From assembly GCF_002005105.1 (NCBI RefSeq), contig NZ_MSCV01000030.1, positions 1 through 64,000 on the forward strand: a DNA stretch of 64,000 bases, in the 5' to 3' direction. Below, in pieces: positions 1 through 8,218 of the stretch. Every line of letters starts with the position of its first letter. Positions within the stretch are counted from its first letter, which is position 1. Position numbers and translations under genes: made by a program. The DNA comes from Methylocaldum sp. 14B. GTDB taxonomy: Bacteria > Pseudomonadota > Gammaproteobacteria > Methylococcales > Methylococcaceae. Under the pieces are notes generated by a model. The model did no database searches. It was not told the origin of the DNA and saw only the letters and a program-made list of their open reading frames with translations.

Positions 1-37
1 TTAAGTTGTCAGCGTCGTCGCGCACTCCCTGTTCGGC

Positions 38-559
38 TCATTTCTCCAGCAAGCGGGGCATCAATTCCACCAGATTGCACGGACGGGTACGGTAATCGAG
101 CTGATCTCGAATGATCTGGTCCCAAGCGGTTCGACATGCGCCCGAAGAGCCTGGCAGACAGAAGATATAGGTCCCGTTGGCTACCCCGGCAACGGCGCGG
201 GACTGAATCGTGGACGTCTTGATATCTTGATACGAGATGGCGCGAAAGACCTCGCCGAATCCGTCCAGAGTCTTGTCGAACAGGACTGAAACCGCTTCCG
301 GTGTGCCGTCCCGTCCGGTCACGCCGGTGCCGCCGGTGGTGATGACGACCTGTATCGTCTCGGAGGCGATCCATTCCGATACCACGGCGCGGATTCGGTA
401 GATGTCGTCGGCTACGATGCGTTTATCCGCCAGGTGATGTCCGGCGGCGCTTAGCCGGTCGACCAGGGTTTTCCCGGAAACATCGGTGTCTTCCGTGCGC
501 GTGTCGGATACCGTCAATATGGCGATGTTGAGGGGAACGAAATCTCTTTCCTGGGACAT
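38..559 (-). CDS. moaB: Molybdenum cofactor biosynthesis protein MoaB
   Basis: 173-residue MoaB/MogA-family protein, which handles the molybdopterin adenylylation step of molybdenum cofactor synthesis in the cytoplasm. The family fold is shown by the glycine-rich TTGGTG motif (about residues 74-79) followed by GRDGTPEAV (82-90), the molybdopterin-binding loop. Length is normal for MoaB (about 170). The ATG at 559 follows GGAAAGCATCTC; no strong Shine-Dalgarno is visible. The 37 bases beyond its stop hold no recognisable gene. It is transcribed away from the RND efflux operon, with about 315 bases between the two starts. MoaB rather than MogA is chosen on length and on the N-terminal FVPLNIAILTVSDTR; the exact paralogue is less certain than the family. 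Confidence 0.93.
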   Translation of the reverse strand: MSQERDFVPLNIAILTVSDTRTEDTDVSGKTLVDRLSAAGHHLADKRIVADDIYRIRAVVSEWIASETIQVVITTGGTGVTGRDGTPEAVSVLFDKTLDGFGEVFRAISYQDIKTSTIQSRAVAGVANGTYIFCLPGSSGACRTAWDQIIRDQLDYRTRPCNLVELMPRLLEK

Positions 560-714
560 TGAGATGCTTTCCTGTGGTACGTGTTGTAAATTCCGTTCGT
601 GAAACGGTCGGCGGCCTCTTCATTCGCCCGCGCGAGACTGCGGGCTGAGGGGCGAACATTAAAAAGCTATCGAACATCCCGAGGGGGTGCAATCCTTTCG
701 AACAGGATGCGGAC

Positions 715-743
715 TTGATTAAATATTAGCAAATGCTTATATT
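715..743 (+). promoter_or_regulatory. Sigma70-like promoter with overlapping palindromic operator for the efflux operon
   Basis: TTGATT (715-720) and TATATT (738-743) are separated by 17 bases, about 135 bases upstream of the outer membrane factor gene. An interrupted inverted repeat, ATATTAGC-AAAT-GCTTATAT (723-742, one mismatch between arms), fills the spacer and overlaps the -10 box. Such placement suits a repressor; its AT-rich form resembles ArsR/SmtB-type operators, but the regulator is not in the window. Inferred from sequence only. Confidence 0.5.
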
Positions 744-876
744 TTTGCTTGTCCATGATCGAGCGGTATTCGCATTACGGAGTGTGGCGACAGATCCGGG
801 GTAGGCATTCGAGTTTCGAAGCACTTGGCGGTTTTCAAGCATCAAGGCGCAAGACGATGAGGAGCAAAGGCAGGAT

Positions 877-2244
877 ATGAGTTTGAAGCTTTCCCAGTCG
901 AGACTTTTGGCCGCGGGTGCGACACTCTGTCTGATACTGGTCGGAGCCGGGTCTGCCGCAGACGCGCTGGCGGAAACAAGCGCTCGCCATCCGCTCAAGC
1001 TGGAGGAAGCCATCGATTTGGCCTTCGAGCAAAACCCCGATCTTCTCGCGGCCGCCGCCCGGATCGGCGAGGCCGAGGCCAAGGTTGCCGAAGCCGCCGC
1101 GAACTTCTATCCCAAGCTTATGGCGCGGGTCGGTTACGCCTATTCCGACGATCCTTCCCAAGCCTTTTCCTATATCGTGGCACAGCGCCGTTTCAACTTC
1201 GGCATGGATATCAATCATCCGGGCTGGGTGGAAAACTTTCGCCCCGAGATCGTCGGCACCTGGTCGTTGTATCGAGGCGGGCAGGACAGTTATCGGAAGA
1301 AAGCCGCCGAATTGGGCGTCGAAGCGGCCGAATTGGAACGTTCGGCAATTCGCAACCGTCTGGCTGCGGCAGTGACGGCGGCGTATTACGCGCTGCTGTC
1401 CGCGCCGCAGCAAGTGGATGTGGCGCGCCATTCGATCGAGGCCGTCGAGCGCGAACTGGAGCATACCAAACATCGGGTGGCGGAAGGCATGGCGCTCAAG
1501 GCGGACGTTTTATCCTTGGAAGTCCGCGCGGCGGAGGCCCGCGAGTCCGAGTTGAAGGCCCAAAACGCCATCGAATTGTCCCGTTCGGCGCTTAAGACGC
1601 TCCTCGGCATCACGACGGGCGAAATCCTGGAGCTGCGCGAACCCGCGGACAGACTTGCCGACCATCCAGCTCAAGATTATGCGCGGCTGCTGGATCAAGC
1701 CTTGGCCCAGCGTCCCGAGATGCAGGCCGCGATACATCAGTCGCAGATCCGGCGCGAGGAACTTCAGGCCGAACGGGGAGCGCGCTGGCCGCGGGTGAAT
1801 GCCTACGCTGCTTACGGTCAGAACAGCCGCTCGCCGGATTTCGCGTTCAGCCGGGACAACGTCACCCTGGGCGTCAACGCCGAGGTGGATCTATTTTCGG
1901 GTGGCGCGGTCAGCGCCCGTATCGCCCAAGCGGAACGCCGGCTGACCGAAGCTCAAGCCCTGGAGCAGCGCACCCGGCTGGAGATCGAGGATGAAGTCCG
2001 GCGCGCCTATACGACCCTGGAAGAAGCGCTGCAACGCCTTAAAGTGGCCGAAGCCGGCGCTGCCGCCGCCGACGAGGCTCTGCGACTGGTTAATGAGCAA
2101 TATCGAGGCGGCGCTGCTAGCGTGACGCGGTATCTGGAAGCGGAAACAGATCGTGCCGATGCCGCCCTGCGCGTCATCGTCGCCCGTTACGAGGCGGAGG
2201 TGGCGCAAGCGCAGCTGAAGAAGGCGGTGGGGCACTGGCGATAA
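877..2244 (+). CDS. TolC-family outer membrane efflux protein
   Basis: 455-residue outer membrane factor of a tripartite efflux pump. An N-terminal signal peptide (basic start, hydrophobic residues about 9-25, cleavage near ALA at 30-32) is followed by the two repeated OEP domains rich in long amphipathic alanine/glutamate helices (for example 40-80, 145-235 and 340-445), the pattern of the TolC periplasmic helical barrel. First gene of a co-directional set with the adaptor (106 bases downstream) and the RND pump. GAGGAG and AGG elements lie 8-20 bases before the ATG. The substrate cannot be read from the sequence. The upstream promoter/operator suggests regulated expression. Confidence 0.9.
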   Translation: MSLKLSQSRLLAAGATLCLILVGAGSAADALAETSARHPLKLEEAIDLAFEQNPDLLAAAARIGEAEAKVAEAAANFYPKLMARVGYAYSDDPSQAFSYIVAQRRFNFGMDINHPGWVENFRPEIVGTWSLYRGGQDSYRKKAAELGVEAAELERSAIRNRLAAAVTAAYYALLSAPQQVDVARHSIEAVERELEHTKHRVAEGMALKADVLSLEVRAAEARESELKAQNAIELSRSALKTLLGITTGEILELREPADRLADHPAQDYARLLDQALAQRPEMQAAIHQSQIRREELQAERGARWPRVNAYAAYGQNSRSPDFAFSRDNVTLGVNAEVDLFSGGAVSARIAQAERRLTEAQALEQRTRLEIEDEVRRAYTTLEEALQRLKVAEAGAAAADEALRLVNEQYRGGAASVTRYLEAETDRADAALRVIVARYEAEVAQAQLKKAVGHWR

Positions 2245-2350
2245 GGTCTCCGGACAACCTGTGCTTCAACCCCCGCTCTGGCCGGCTTTCATTCAGGCGC
2301 CGGGGACTTTTGCCCGACTACGAACAAGCAAGAAACCGATAGGCTAATTC

Positions 2351-3433
2351 ATGACGCATGCCACGCACTCCCGGACCAAGCTTATCTACGCCCTGATCGC
2401 GGTATCCGTTTTGATTCTTCTTCTCGTCTGGATGCAGGGAGGCTTTAAGGACAAGGTGGAACCGGGGGTGAGCGAGTCCGTGGCGAATGGGAAAGCCGAC
2501 GAGCGCACGCCAACGGCCAAGGTGGTTCGAAAGGAAGTCGAAAAAGTCTTTGCCTGGCCCGGAACCGTCGCGGCGCGGACGGTGGCGCAGATCGCTCCCA
2601 AGATTCCCGGCAGGATTCTGGAAATCACGGTTCGCGCGGGCGACCGCGTCAAGCAAGGCCAAGTGCTGGCACGCCTCGACGAACGGGAAACTCGGTCGCG
2701 CCTCGGCCAGGCGCGCGCCGCTCTCGCCGCCGCCGAGGCGCAAGCCGGACGCGCTCGTGCGGATGCGCGCCGAATCCAAAACCTCTACGACAAAGAGGCC
2801 GCGACCCGGCAAGCCCTCGATGCCGCCCTGGCGGCGGCCCGGACCGCGGAAGCGCAAGTGCGGGAAGCCAGGGACGCAATTCGCGAGGCGGAATCCTCTC
2901 AGACGGAAACGGTGCTGCGCGCGCCCTTCGACGGTGTCATCGTCGAACGCCGTCTGGAACCGGGCGACATGGCCTTGCCCGGTGCGCCGATACTGGTTCT
3001 TCAGGAATCGCAGCGGCTTCGGATCGAGAGCGCCGTTCCGGCCCAATGCGCCGGTCTGGTCGAAATCGGGAATGAACTCAAGGTCCGCATCGCCAATCCG
3101 GAAAGCGAGTTCAAGGCCGTGGTGGACGAGATCCAGCCCGCCGCCGATCCGAAGACCCGAACCGTGCTGGTGAAAGCCCGTTTGCCGGAAGATTCGGGCG
3201 TGCAGCCCGGAGCGTTCGGCTGGCTCTACCAGCCCTGCGGCCAAGCGGACGTGCTGCTGGTGCCGGTTTCCGCGGTGAGTCGCGTGGGGCAACTCGAGAG
3301 CGTGCGGCTGGTGGTGGACGATAAGGTCCGGCTGCGCCACGTCCGCACCGGCAAGCGGTACGATGGGCGGATCGAAATCCTTTCGGGGCTGACGGAAGGC
3401 GATACCGTGCTGCTCCCGGAGGCCGGCCGATGA
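2351..3433 (+). CDS. RND efflux periplasmic adaptor (membrane fusion protein)
   Basis: 360-residue HlyD/AcrA-type adaptor that links the inner-membrane pump to the outer membrane channel. One N-terminal membrane anchor (about residues 11-28) places the rest in the periplasm. The split lipoyl domain is visible as GRILEITVRAGDRVKQGQVL (87-106) and APFDGVIVERRLEPGDMALP (191-210), flanking a coiled-coil hairpin rich in Ala/Arg/Glu (about 112-185). Beta-barrel and membrane-proximal domains follow. The stop codon overlaps the pump start in an ATGA arrangement, so translation of the two is coupled. No lipobox cysteine is present, so it is anchored by the transmembrane helix rather than by lipid. Confidence 0.92.
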   Translation: MTHATHSRTKLIYALIAVSVLILLLVWMQGGFKDKVEPGVSESVANGKADERTPTAKVVRKEVEKVFAWPGTVAARTVAQIAPKIPGRILEITVRAGDRVKQGQVLARLDERETRSRLGQARAALAAAEAQAGRARADARRIQNLYDKEAATRQALDAALAAARTAEAQVREARDAIREAESSQTETVLRAPFDGVIVERRLEPGDMALPGAPILVLQESQRLRIESAVPAQCAGLVEIGNELKVRIANPESEFKAVVDEIQPAADPKTRTVLVKARLPEDSGVQPGAFGWLYQPCGQADVLLVPVSAVSRVGQLESVRLVVDDKVRLRHVRTGKRYDGRIEILSGLTEGDTVLLPEAGR

Positions 3434-6400
3434 GCGCGGAAACCTCTGTCGAGCGGGGTTTGACGGCCCGCATCGTCGAGCTGTTCATCACCTCCAAGCT
3501 GTCGGTGTTGTTGCTGATCGCGTCCTTTCTGGCCGGGTTCGCCGCGCTGGTGCTGACGCCGCGCGAGGAAGAACCGCAGATCGTGGTGCCGGTGGCGGAC
3601 GTTTTGATCAGCGCGCCGGGCGCCGATGCCGAGGAAGTCGAAAAACTGGTGTCGACGCCGCTCGAGACCCTGCTGAGGGAAGTGGACGGCGTGGAATACG
3701 TGTATTCCGCTTCGCGCGAAGGCGAGGCCCTGGTGACGGTGCGCTTCTATGTCGGCGAAGACCGCGAGGACAGTCTGGTCAAGGTCTGGAACAAGCTGAT
3801 GTCCAACCAGGACCGGATACCGCCCTTGGTCAGCTCCTGGACCGTGAAGCCGGTGGAAATCGACGATGTCCCCATCGTTACGCTGGCGTTGTCGTCGAAC
3901 GATCCGGTTTACGATGCGGCGGCGCTGCGCCGTTTGGCCGACGAGATGAAGGACAAACTGGCCGTGGTGGAGGATGCCGGCAAGATTACCGTGGTCGGCG
4001 GAGAGCGCCGGCAGATCTCGGTTTATCCCGATCCCGCGCGTTTGGCGGCACACGGCGTAACCGTTCTGGACGTGATGCGAGCCTTGCAAGCCGCCAATAT
4101 CAACCTGCAGGCCGGGACCTTCGAACAGGCCAACCGCGCCGTCCGCTTGGAGGCCGGTCCGTTCTTTACCAGCGCGGACGAGGTCGCCGGCACGCCGGTG
4201 GCCGGGCAGGGCGGCAAACTGGTTTATCTCCGCGACGTGGCGGCGGTTATCGACGGTCCGCAGGAAGCATCGAGTTACACCCGAATCGGCTACGGGCCGG
4301 CAGCCGCCGAGAGCCCGCGCCTGGGCGAAACGGAAGCCGCGAAGCCCGGCGAAGAGCGGCAATCGGTCACCGTAACCGTGGCCAAGCGGAAAGGGGCCAA
4401 TGCGGTTGCGGTGGCCGAAGAGGTCATCGAGGCGGCGAAGGAACTGTACGGCACCGTCATTCCGGAAAACGTCACCGTCAATATCACCCGCAATTACGGC
4501 GAGACCGCCAATCACAAGGTCAACGAACTGGTCCGGCATCTCTTCATCGCCATCGCCACGATCGTCGTCCTTTTGGCTTTCGCCTTGGGGCCGAAGGAGT
4601 CTTTCATCGTCGCCCTGGCGGTGCCGATGACTTTGGGCGTGACCCTGTTCTGCGATCTCATCTTCGGCTACACCATCAATCGCGTGACCCTGTTCGCGCT
4701 GATTCTGTCGCTGGGGCTCCTGGTGGACGATCCCATCGTCGATGTGGAAAACATCTTTCGCCATTTCCAGCTGCGCCGGGAGCCGCCCCTGGACGCCACC
4801 TTGACCGCGGTCGACGAGGTCCGTCCGCCCACCATCTTCGCGACCTTTACCGTCATCGTTTCCTTTCTGCCGATGTTCTTCATCACCGGCATGATGGGGC
4901 CGTACATGGCGCCCATGGCTTTCAACGTACCTATCGCGATGCTGATGTCGCTCCTGGTGGCGTTCACCGTAACCCCCTGGGCGAGCTATTACCTTCTGAA
5001 GAGCGAGTACGGCAAGGGCGAGGAAGCGTTCGATCTCAAGCAGAGCACGGTGTACCGGTTTTATCACCGCACCTTGGGCGGACTCCTGGCGACTGCCGGT
5101 CGGGCGAAGATTTTTCTGTGGCTGGTGCTGGCGGCCTTCGTAGTTTCTGCCTTGCTCGCGGTCTTCCGCATCGTGCCGCTCAAACTCCTGCCTTTCGACA
5201 ACAAGAACGAACTGCAAATCGTCGTCGACATGCCGCGCGGCACCACGCTGGAAGCATCCGACGCCGCCGCGCGGGCGCTGGGCGATTATCTCGCCACAGT
5301 CAACGAAGTGACCGATTACGAGAGTTATGTGGGACTCGCGTCGCCCATGGATTTTAACGGTTTGGTGCGACATTACTATCTGCGGCGCGAGCCCCATCAG
5401 GCCGAGATTCGGATCAACCTGCTGCCCAAGGAACGGCGCGAGCAGCAGTCTCACGAAATCGCCCTGCGCATCCGTCCCGATATCGAGCGGATCGTCAAGG
5501 CTTACGGCGCCAATGCCAAGATCGTCGAAACCCCTCCGGGTCCCCCGGTGCTGTCCACCTTCGTGGCCGAGGTATACGGGCCTCTGGACGCGGCTTATTC
5601 CGATCTGGCGCGCGTCGCCGAGCGGGTGAAACAGGAGATCGCCGGGATAGAGGGCGTCGTGGATGTGGACGATACCGTCGACGAGCCGCAGACCGTGATC
5701 CGCTATCAGTTGGACCGTCAGCAGGCCGCGCTGCATGGCGTGACCGTGGCGGAGGTCGCGGAAACCCTACGTGCCGCGTTGAACGGCGCCTCCGCCGGTG
5801 CGGTGCACATTTCGTCCGAGCGCCAGCCCTTGGAAATCGTTATGCGGCTGCGGCGTGCGGAACGCTCCTCCATGGCCGATCTGAATACGCTCCGGGTGAA
5901 AGGCCTGGACGGCTCGCTGGTGCCGCTGGGAGAAATCGGCCACGCGATCGAGGAGCCGGCCGATCTCACGATTTATCATAAAGATCTCAGGCGCCTGAGC
6001 TACGTTACCGCCGAAATGGCGGGGCGAAGTCCCGTGGAAGCCGTGTTCGACTGGTGGGACATCGAGGACGAAAAACCGCTGCCCGAAGGCTATACGGTCG
6101 ATCTGGCCGGGGAAGGGGAGTGGAAGATCACGGTGGATGTGTTCCGGGATTTAGGGCTCGCGTTCGGTGCGGCCCTGCTCATGATTTACGTGCTTCTGGT
6201 GGCGCAGACGGGTTCCCTGGGGATGCCGCTCATCATCATGGTGGCCATTCCCTTGACCGTCATCGGCATCATGCCCGGCTTCGCGCTGCTCAACCTGCTG
6301 TTTACCGAGCCCGTGGCGGGTTTCGACAATCCCATCCTGTTCACCGCAACGGCCATGATCGGCATGATCGCTCTGGCCGGCATCGTGGTCCGGAACTCCA

Positions 6401-6663
6401 TCATTCTCATCGACTTCATCGAGCGGCTGCGGGCTCAGGGCGAAACCCTCGTCGATGCCCTCATCGAGGCCGGTGCCACCCGTCTCCGCCCGATTTTTCT
6501 CACCGCCGCCGCCGCGCTGTTCGGTTCTTTCGTCATCACCCTGGATCCCATCTTCTCCGGCCTTGCCTGGAGCTTCATCTTCGGCATCTTCGCGTCGACC
6601 GCATTCTCCCTGTACGTGGTGCCGGTGGTTTACTACCTGCTGAATCGGAAGGCGGCGCAATAG
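3430..6663 (+). CDS. RND efflux pump, inner membrane transporter
   Basis: 1077-residue AcrB/MdtB-like (HAE1-type) proton-driven exporter. TM1 lies at about 22-42, and the periplasmic porter/docking loops carry the two repeated halves. The proton-relay acidic pair is seen in GLLVDDPIVDVEN (D433 and D434) in TM4, and the second half has the matching helix cluster near the C-terminus (about 895-1070). Length is normal for the family. It starts on an ATGA overlap with the adaptor gene. The region around residues 290-310 (PAAAESPRLGETEAAKPGEE) looks like a linker insertion compared with short relatives. The family includes drug and small-molecule exporters; the lack of CusA/CzcA-type hallmarks argues against a dedicated heavy-metal pump, but the substrate is unknown. 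Confidence 0.93.
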   Translation: MSAETSVERGLTARIVELFITSKLSVLLLIASFLAGFAALVLTPREEEPQIVVPVADVLISAPGADAEEVEKLVSTPLETLLREVDGVEYVYSASREGEALVTVRFYVGEDREDSLVKVWNKLMSNQDRIPPLVSSWTVKPVEIDDVPIVTLALSSNDPVYDAAALRRLADEMKDKLAVVEDAGKITVVGGERRQISVYPDPARLAAHGVTVLDVMRALQAANINLQAGTFEQANRAVRLEAGPFFTSADEVAGTPVAGQGGKLVYLRDVAAVIDGPQEASSYTRIGYGPAAAESPRLGETEAAKPGEERQSVTVTVAKRKGANAVAVAEEVIEAAKELYGTVIPENVTVNITRNYGETANHKVNELVRHLFIAIATIVVLLAFALGPKESFIVALAVPMTLGVTLFCDLIFGYTINRVTLFALILSLGLLVDDPIVDVENIFRHFQLRREPPLDATLTAVDEVRPPTIFATFTVIVSFLPMFFITGMMGPYMAPMAFNVPIAMLMSLLVAFTVTPWASYYLLKSEYGKGEEAFDLKQSTVYRFYHRTLGGLLATAGRAKIFLWLVLAAFVVSALLAVFRIVPLKLLPFDNKNELQIVVDMPRGTTLEASDAAARALGDYLATVNEVTDYESYVGLASPMDFNGLVRHYYLRREPHQAEIRINLLPKERREQQSHEIALRIRPDIERIVKAYGANAKIVETPPGPPVLSTFVAEVYGPLDAAYSDLARVAERVKQEIAGIEGVVDVDDTVDEPQTVIRYQLDRQQAALHGVTVAEVAETLRAALNGASAGAVHISSERQPLEIVMRLRRAERSSMADLNTLRVKGLDGSLVPLGEIGHAIEEPADLTIYHKDLRRLSYVTAEMAGRSPVEAVFDWWDIEDEKPLPEGYTVDLAGEGEWKITVDVFRDLGLAFGAALLMIYVLLVAQTGSLGMPLIIMVAIPLTVIGIMPGFALLNLLFTEPVAGFDNPILFTATAMIGMIALAGIVVRNSIILIDFIERLRAQGETLVDALIEAGATRLRPIFLTAAAALFGSFVITLDPIFSGLAWSFIFGIFASTAFSLYVVPVVYYLLNRKAAQ

Positions 6664-6712
6664 CAGCCGTCAGAGCCTTTTCCGGTATGTCGTAGCACTA
6701 TCGGGAGGCCTT

Positions 6713-6737
6713 CGTCGGCAAGGGATTGCCGATCTAC
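6713..6737. repeat. REP-type dispersed palindrome in the gap after the RND operon
   Basis: CGTCGGCAAGGGATTGCCGA followed by TCTAC is one copy of the dispersed GTCGGCAA/TTGCCGAC palindrome that recurs at about 30.9, 36.5, 53.3-53.5 and 59.0 kb. The 377-base gap 6664-7040 holds this repeat and the terminator at 6950, with no convincing gene. Confidence 0.65.
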
Positions 6738-6949
6738 CGCATCTTTTCCAGGCTATATCTCTTGAAGGTGGAAGGCGCTTTGCCGGTCCGCGCCTCATCC
6801 GATCACTTCCTCGGCATCGGCCGGGATCTTCGCCCACCCGGCGGCACCTTTGCCGCAACAATTTGTACACAGCAGGCAACAAAATTTCGTGTGCGCATGA
6901 ACTAACGGGCTGCCACGCTGTCTACATGTATGTGTTCTTCCTCCTCTTG

Positions 6950-6973
6950 ACCCACCGCATGGTGGGTTTTTTT
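6950..6973 (+). terminator. Rho-independent terminator
   Basis: ACCCACC-GCAT-GGTGGGT forms a 7-bp stem followed by a run of seven T on the plus strand. It lies about 290 bases beyond the RND gene. It may end read-through from that operon or an unannotated small transcript in the gap. The T-run is on the plus strand only, so it does not serve the minus-strand gene at 7041. Confidence 0.7.
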
Positions 6974-7040
6974 ATTTCCGGGGATGCTGAAAGATAAGAG
7001 CTTGAAAGCCCGGATAATCGAGCAACGAACTCCGCGACCG

Positions 7041-7331
7041 TCAATCCTCTCTCGCTCCGAAGGCGGAAAACGGGAAAGGCATGCGGTCGGTGCTGTAGGA
7101 CATGAAGAGCATCATGTTGTAAATCCACGCCGACAGGGCTTCACCCCACTTCACGCCGAGGCGGGTGGCTCGGCCGGTAAAGAGATGGGCGATGAACTGG
7201 AACAGCACGATGGCCCACAGAACAAAACGTACGATACCGAAGAGCGCAAAAAACAGAGCCATGAACAACAGGCGTTTAAAGGCGTTCATGCTAACTTGAT
7301 TGTTGTCGATCGGGTCTTTCATAAAATGCAA
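7041..7331 (-). CDS. DUF4389 family membrane protein
   Basis: 96-residue protein with the DUF4389 pattern: two hydrophobic helices (about residues 18-45, RLLFMALFFALFGIVRFVLW, and AIVLFQFIAHLFTG) followed by a WGEALSAWIYNMMLFMSYSTDRMPFPFS tail, whose FxxxxTDxxPFPF ending is typical of the family. Function is unknown in all members; predicted inner-membrane location. Three ATGs are possible (7331, 7322, 7289) and none has a clear Shine-Dalgarno; the first is kept. It stands alone, facing away from the DUF2127 gene with a roughly 190-base shared upstream region. Confidence 0.75.
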   Translation of the reverse strand: MHFMKDPIDNNQVSMNAFKRLLFMALFFALFGIVRFVLWAIVLFQFIAHLFTGRATRLGVKWGEALSAWIYNMMLFMSYSTDRMPFPFSAFGARED

Positions 7332-7519
7332 AGGATAAGAAACATAGTGGAGCTACTCAAAAAGGTATTGCCAACGGTCTAGCACAGCCATCGGGGACAT
7401 GGCGCATGACAGCCGGCGTTAAAAGATGCGACGTCGATCATATTCGCAATCCAATCGCTCGATCCCGAGTTCATTTGCTCAAAAAGTTGGCGGCCAAGGA
7501 TTTTAGGAGGCGTGTGGTC

Positions 7520-8035
7520 ATGGGACAACTATTATCTGCCAAGCAAAATAGCGCCGTCAGGTCTTCGCACTCGCCGGGAGGCTTACGCGTGATTGCGATA
7601 GTCGAGTTGAGCAAAGGTGTGCTGATCGTGCTGGCGGGATTCGGACTCCTCTCGCTTATCCATCATGATGTGCAGCAACTGGCTGAGGAAATTGTCGGTC
7701 ATTTTCACCTCAATCCAGCCAGCCGGTATCCGCGAATTTTTATCGATTTGGCAGGACGGCTTTCTGATAAGAGGCTTTGGCTTTTTGCCGGTTTTGCATT
7801 TACGTACAGTGGGTTGCGGTTTATCGAGGCTTATGGATTATGGCGAGGACGGCGCTGGGCCGAGTGGTTCGCGGTGGCGAGCGGTGCCATCTATATTCCC
7901 ATAGAGCTTTTCGAGTTGCTGGCCGGCGTCTCGTGGATCAAGGTCCTGACTTTCGCCGTCAATATTGGGATTGTGTCTTATGTGGGCTTTTCTCTATGGC
8001 AATCTCAAAGGAATAACCTGAGCCTGCCTGCATAG
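7520..8035 (+). CDS. DUF2127 domain-containing membrane protein
   Basis: 171-residue membrane protein. Recognisable DUF2127 features are GLRVIAIVELSKGVLIVLAGFGLLSLIHHD near the N-terminus, HLNPASRYPRIFIDLA, and RFIEAYGLWRGRRWAEWFAVASGAIYIPIELFEL, with about four hydrophobic segments. No biochemical role is known for the family. The start was placed at the ATG at 7520 because AGGAGG sits at 7505-7510 with a 9-base spacer; a longer reading from 7406 adds 38 residues lacking family similarity. The stop is about 60 bases from the 3' exon of the split tRNA-Gly on the opposite strand. Confidence 0.82.
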   Translation: MGQLLSAKQNSAVRSSHSPGGLRVIAIVELSKGVLIVLAGFGLLSLIHHDVQQLAEEIVGHFHLNPASRYPRIFIDLAGRLSDKRLWLFAGFAFTYSGLRFIEAYGLWRGRRWAEWFAVASGAIYIPIELFELLAGVSWIKVLTFAVNIGIVSYVGFSLWQSQRNNLSLPA

Positions 8036-8093
8036 GCGGTTCGAACTGAAGTGAAGCAACTTTGATGTTCGAGGATGAAGAAGGCGGGGGACG

Positions 8094-8128
8094 TGGAGCG
8101 GGTGATGGGAATCGAACCCACGTCATCA
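8094..8128 (-). tRNA. 3' exon of intron-split tRNA-Gly(CCC)
   Basis: 35 nt holding the last three bases of the anticodon stem, the variable loop, T-arm (GTGGG-TTCGATT-CCCAT), 3' acceptor strand CACCCGC, discriminator T and an encoded CCA. Joined to the 39-nt piece at 10792-10830 it gives a complete 74-nt tRNA with a perfectly paired anticodon stem TCAGC/GCTGA. It is separated from its 5' half by the group II intron, so it works only if the intron is spliced precisely. Confidence 0.9.
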
Positions 8129-8203
8129 GTCGGGTAAGGAGAGGGCCTCGCGGCCATCTCCTCCCCTAAGAACCGGACGTGCATGTTTCCACGCATCCGG
8201 CTC
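8129..8203 (-). ncRNA. Group II intron domains V and VI
   Basis: Domain V is a 34-nt hairpin at 8170-8203 beginning GAGCCGGATGCGTG, with a GAAA-type loop and ending CACGTCCGGTTC. Domain VI follows with a GGGAGGAG.../...CTCTCCTTACCC stem that offers an unpaired A near its 3' side as branch point. Intact catalytic domains indicate the intron can probably splice. Confidence 0.9.
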
Positions 8204-8218
8204 AAGCAGCCTGAAAGC

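Noticed and set aside
3226-5736. 836-codon open frame on the minus strand opposite the RND pump
   Set aside because: Antisense shadow of a clear RND gene in high-GC DNA; His/Gln/Arg-rich translation without domains.
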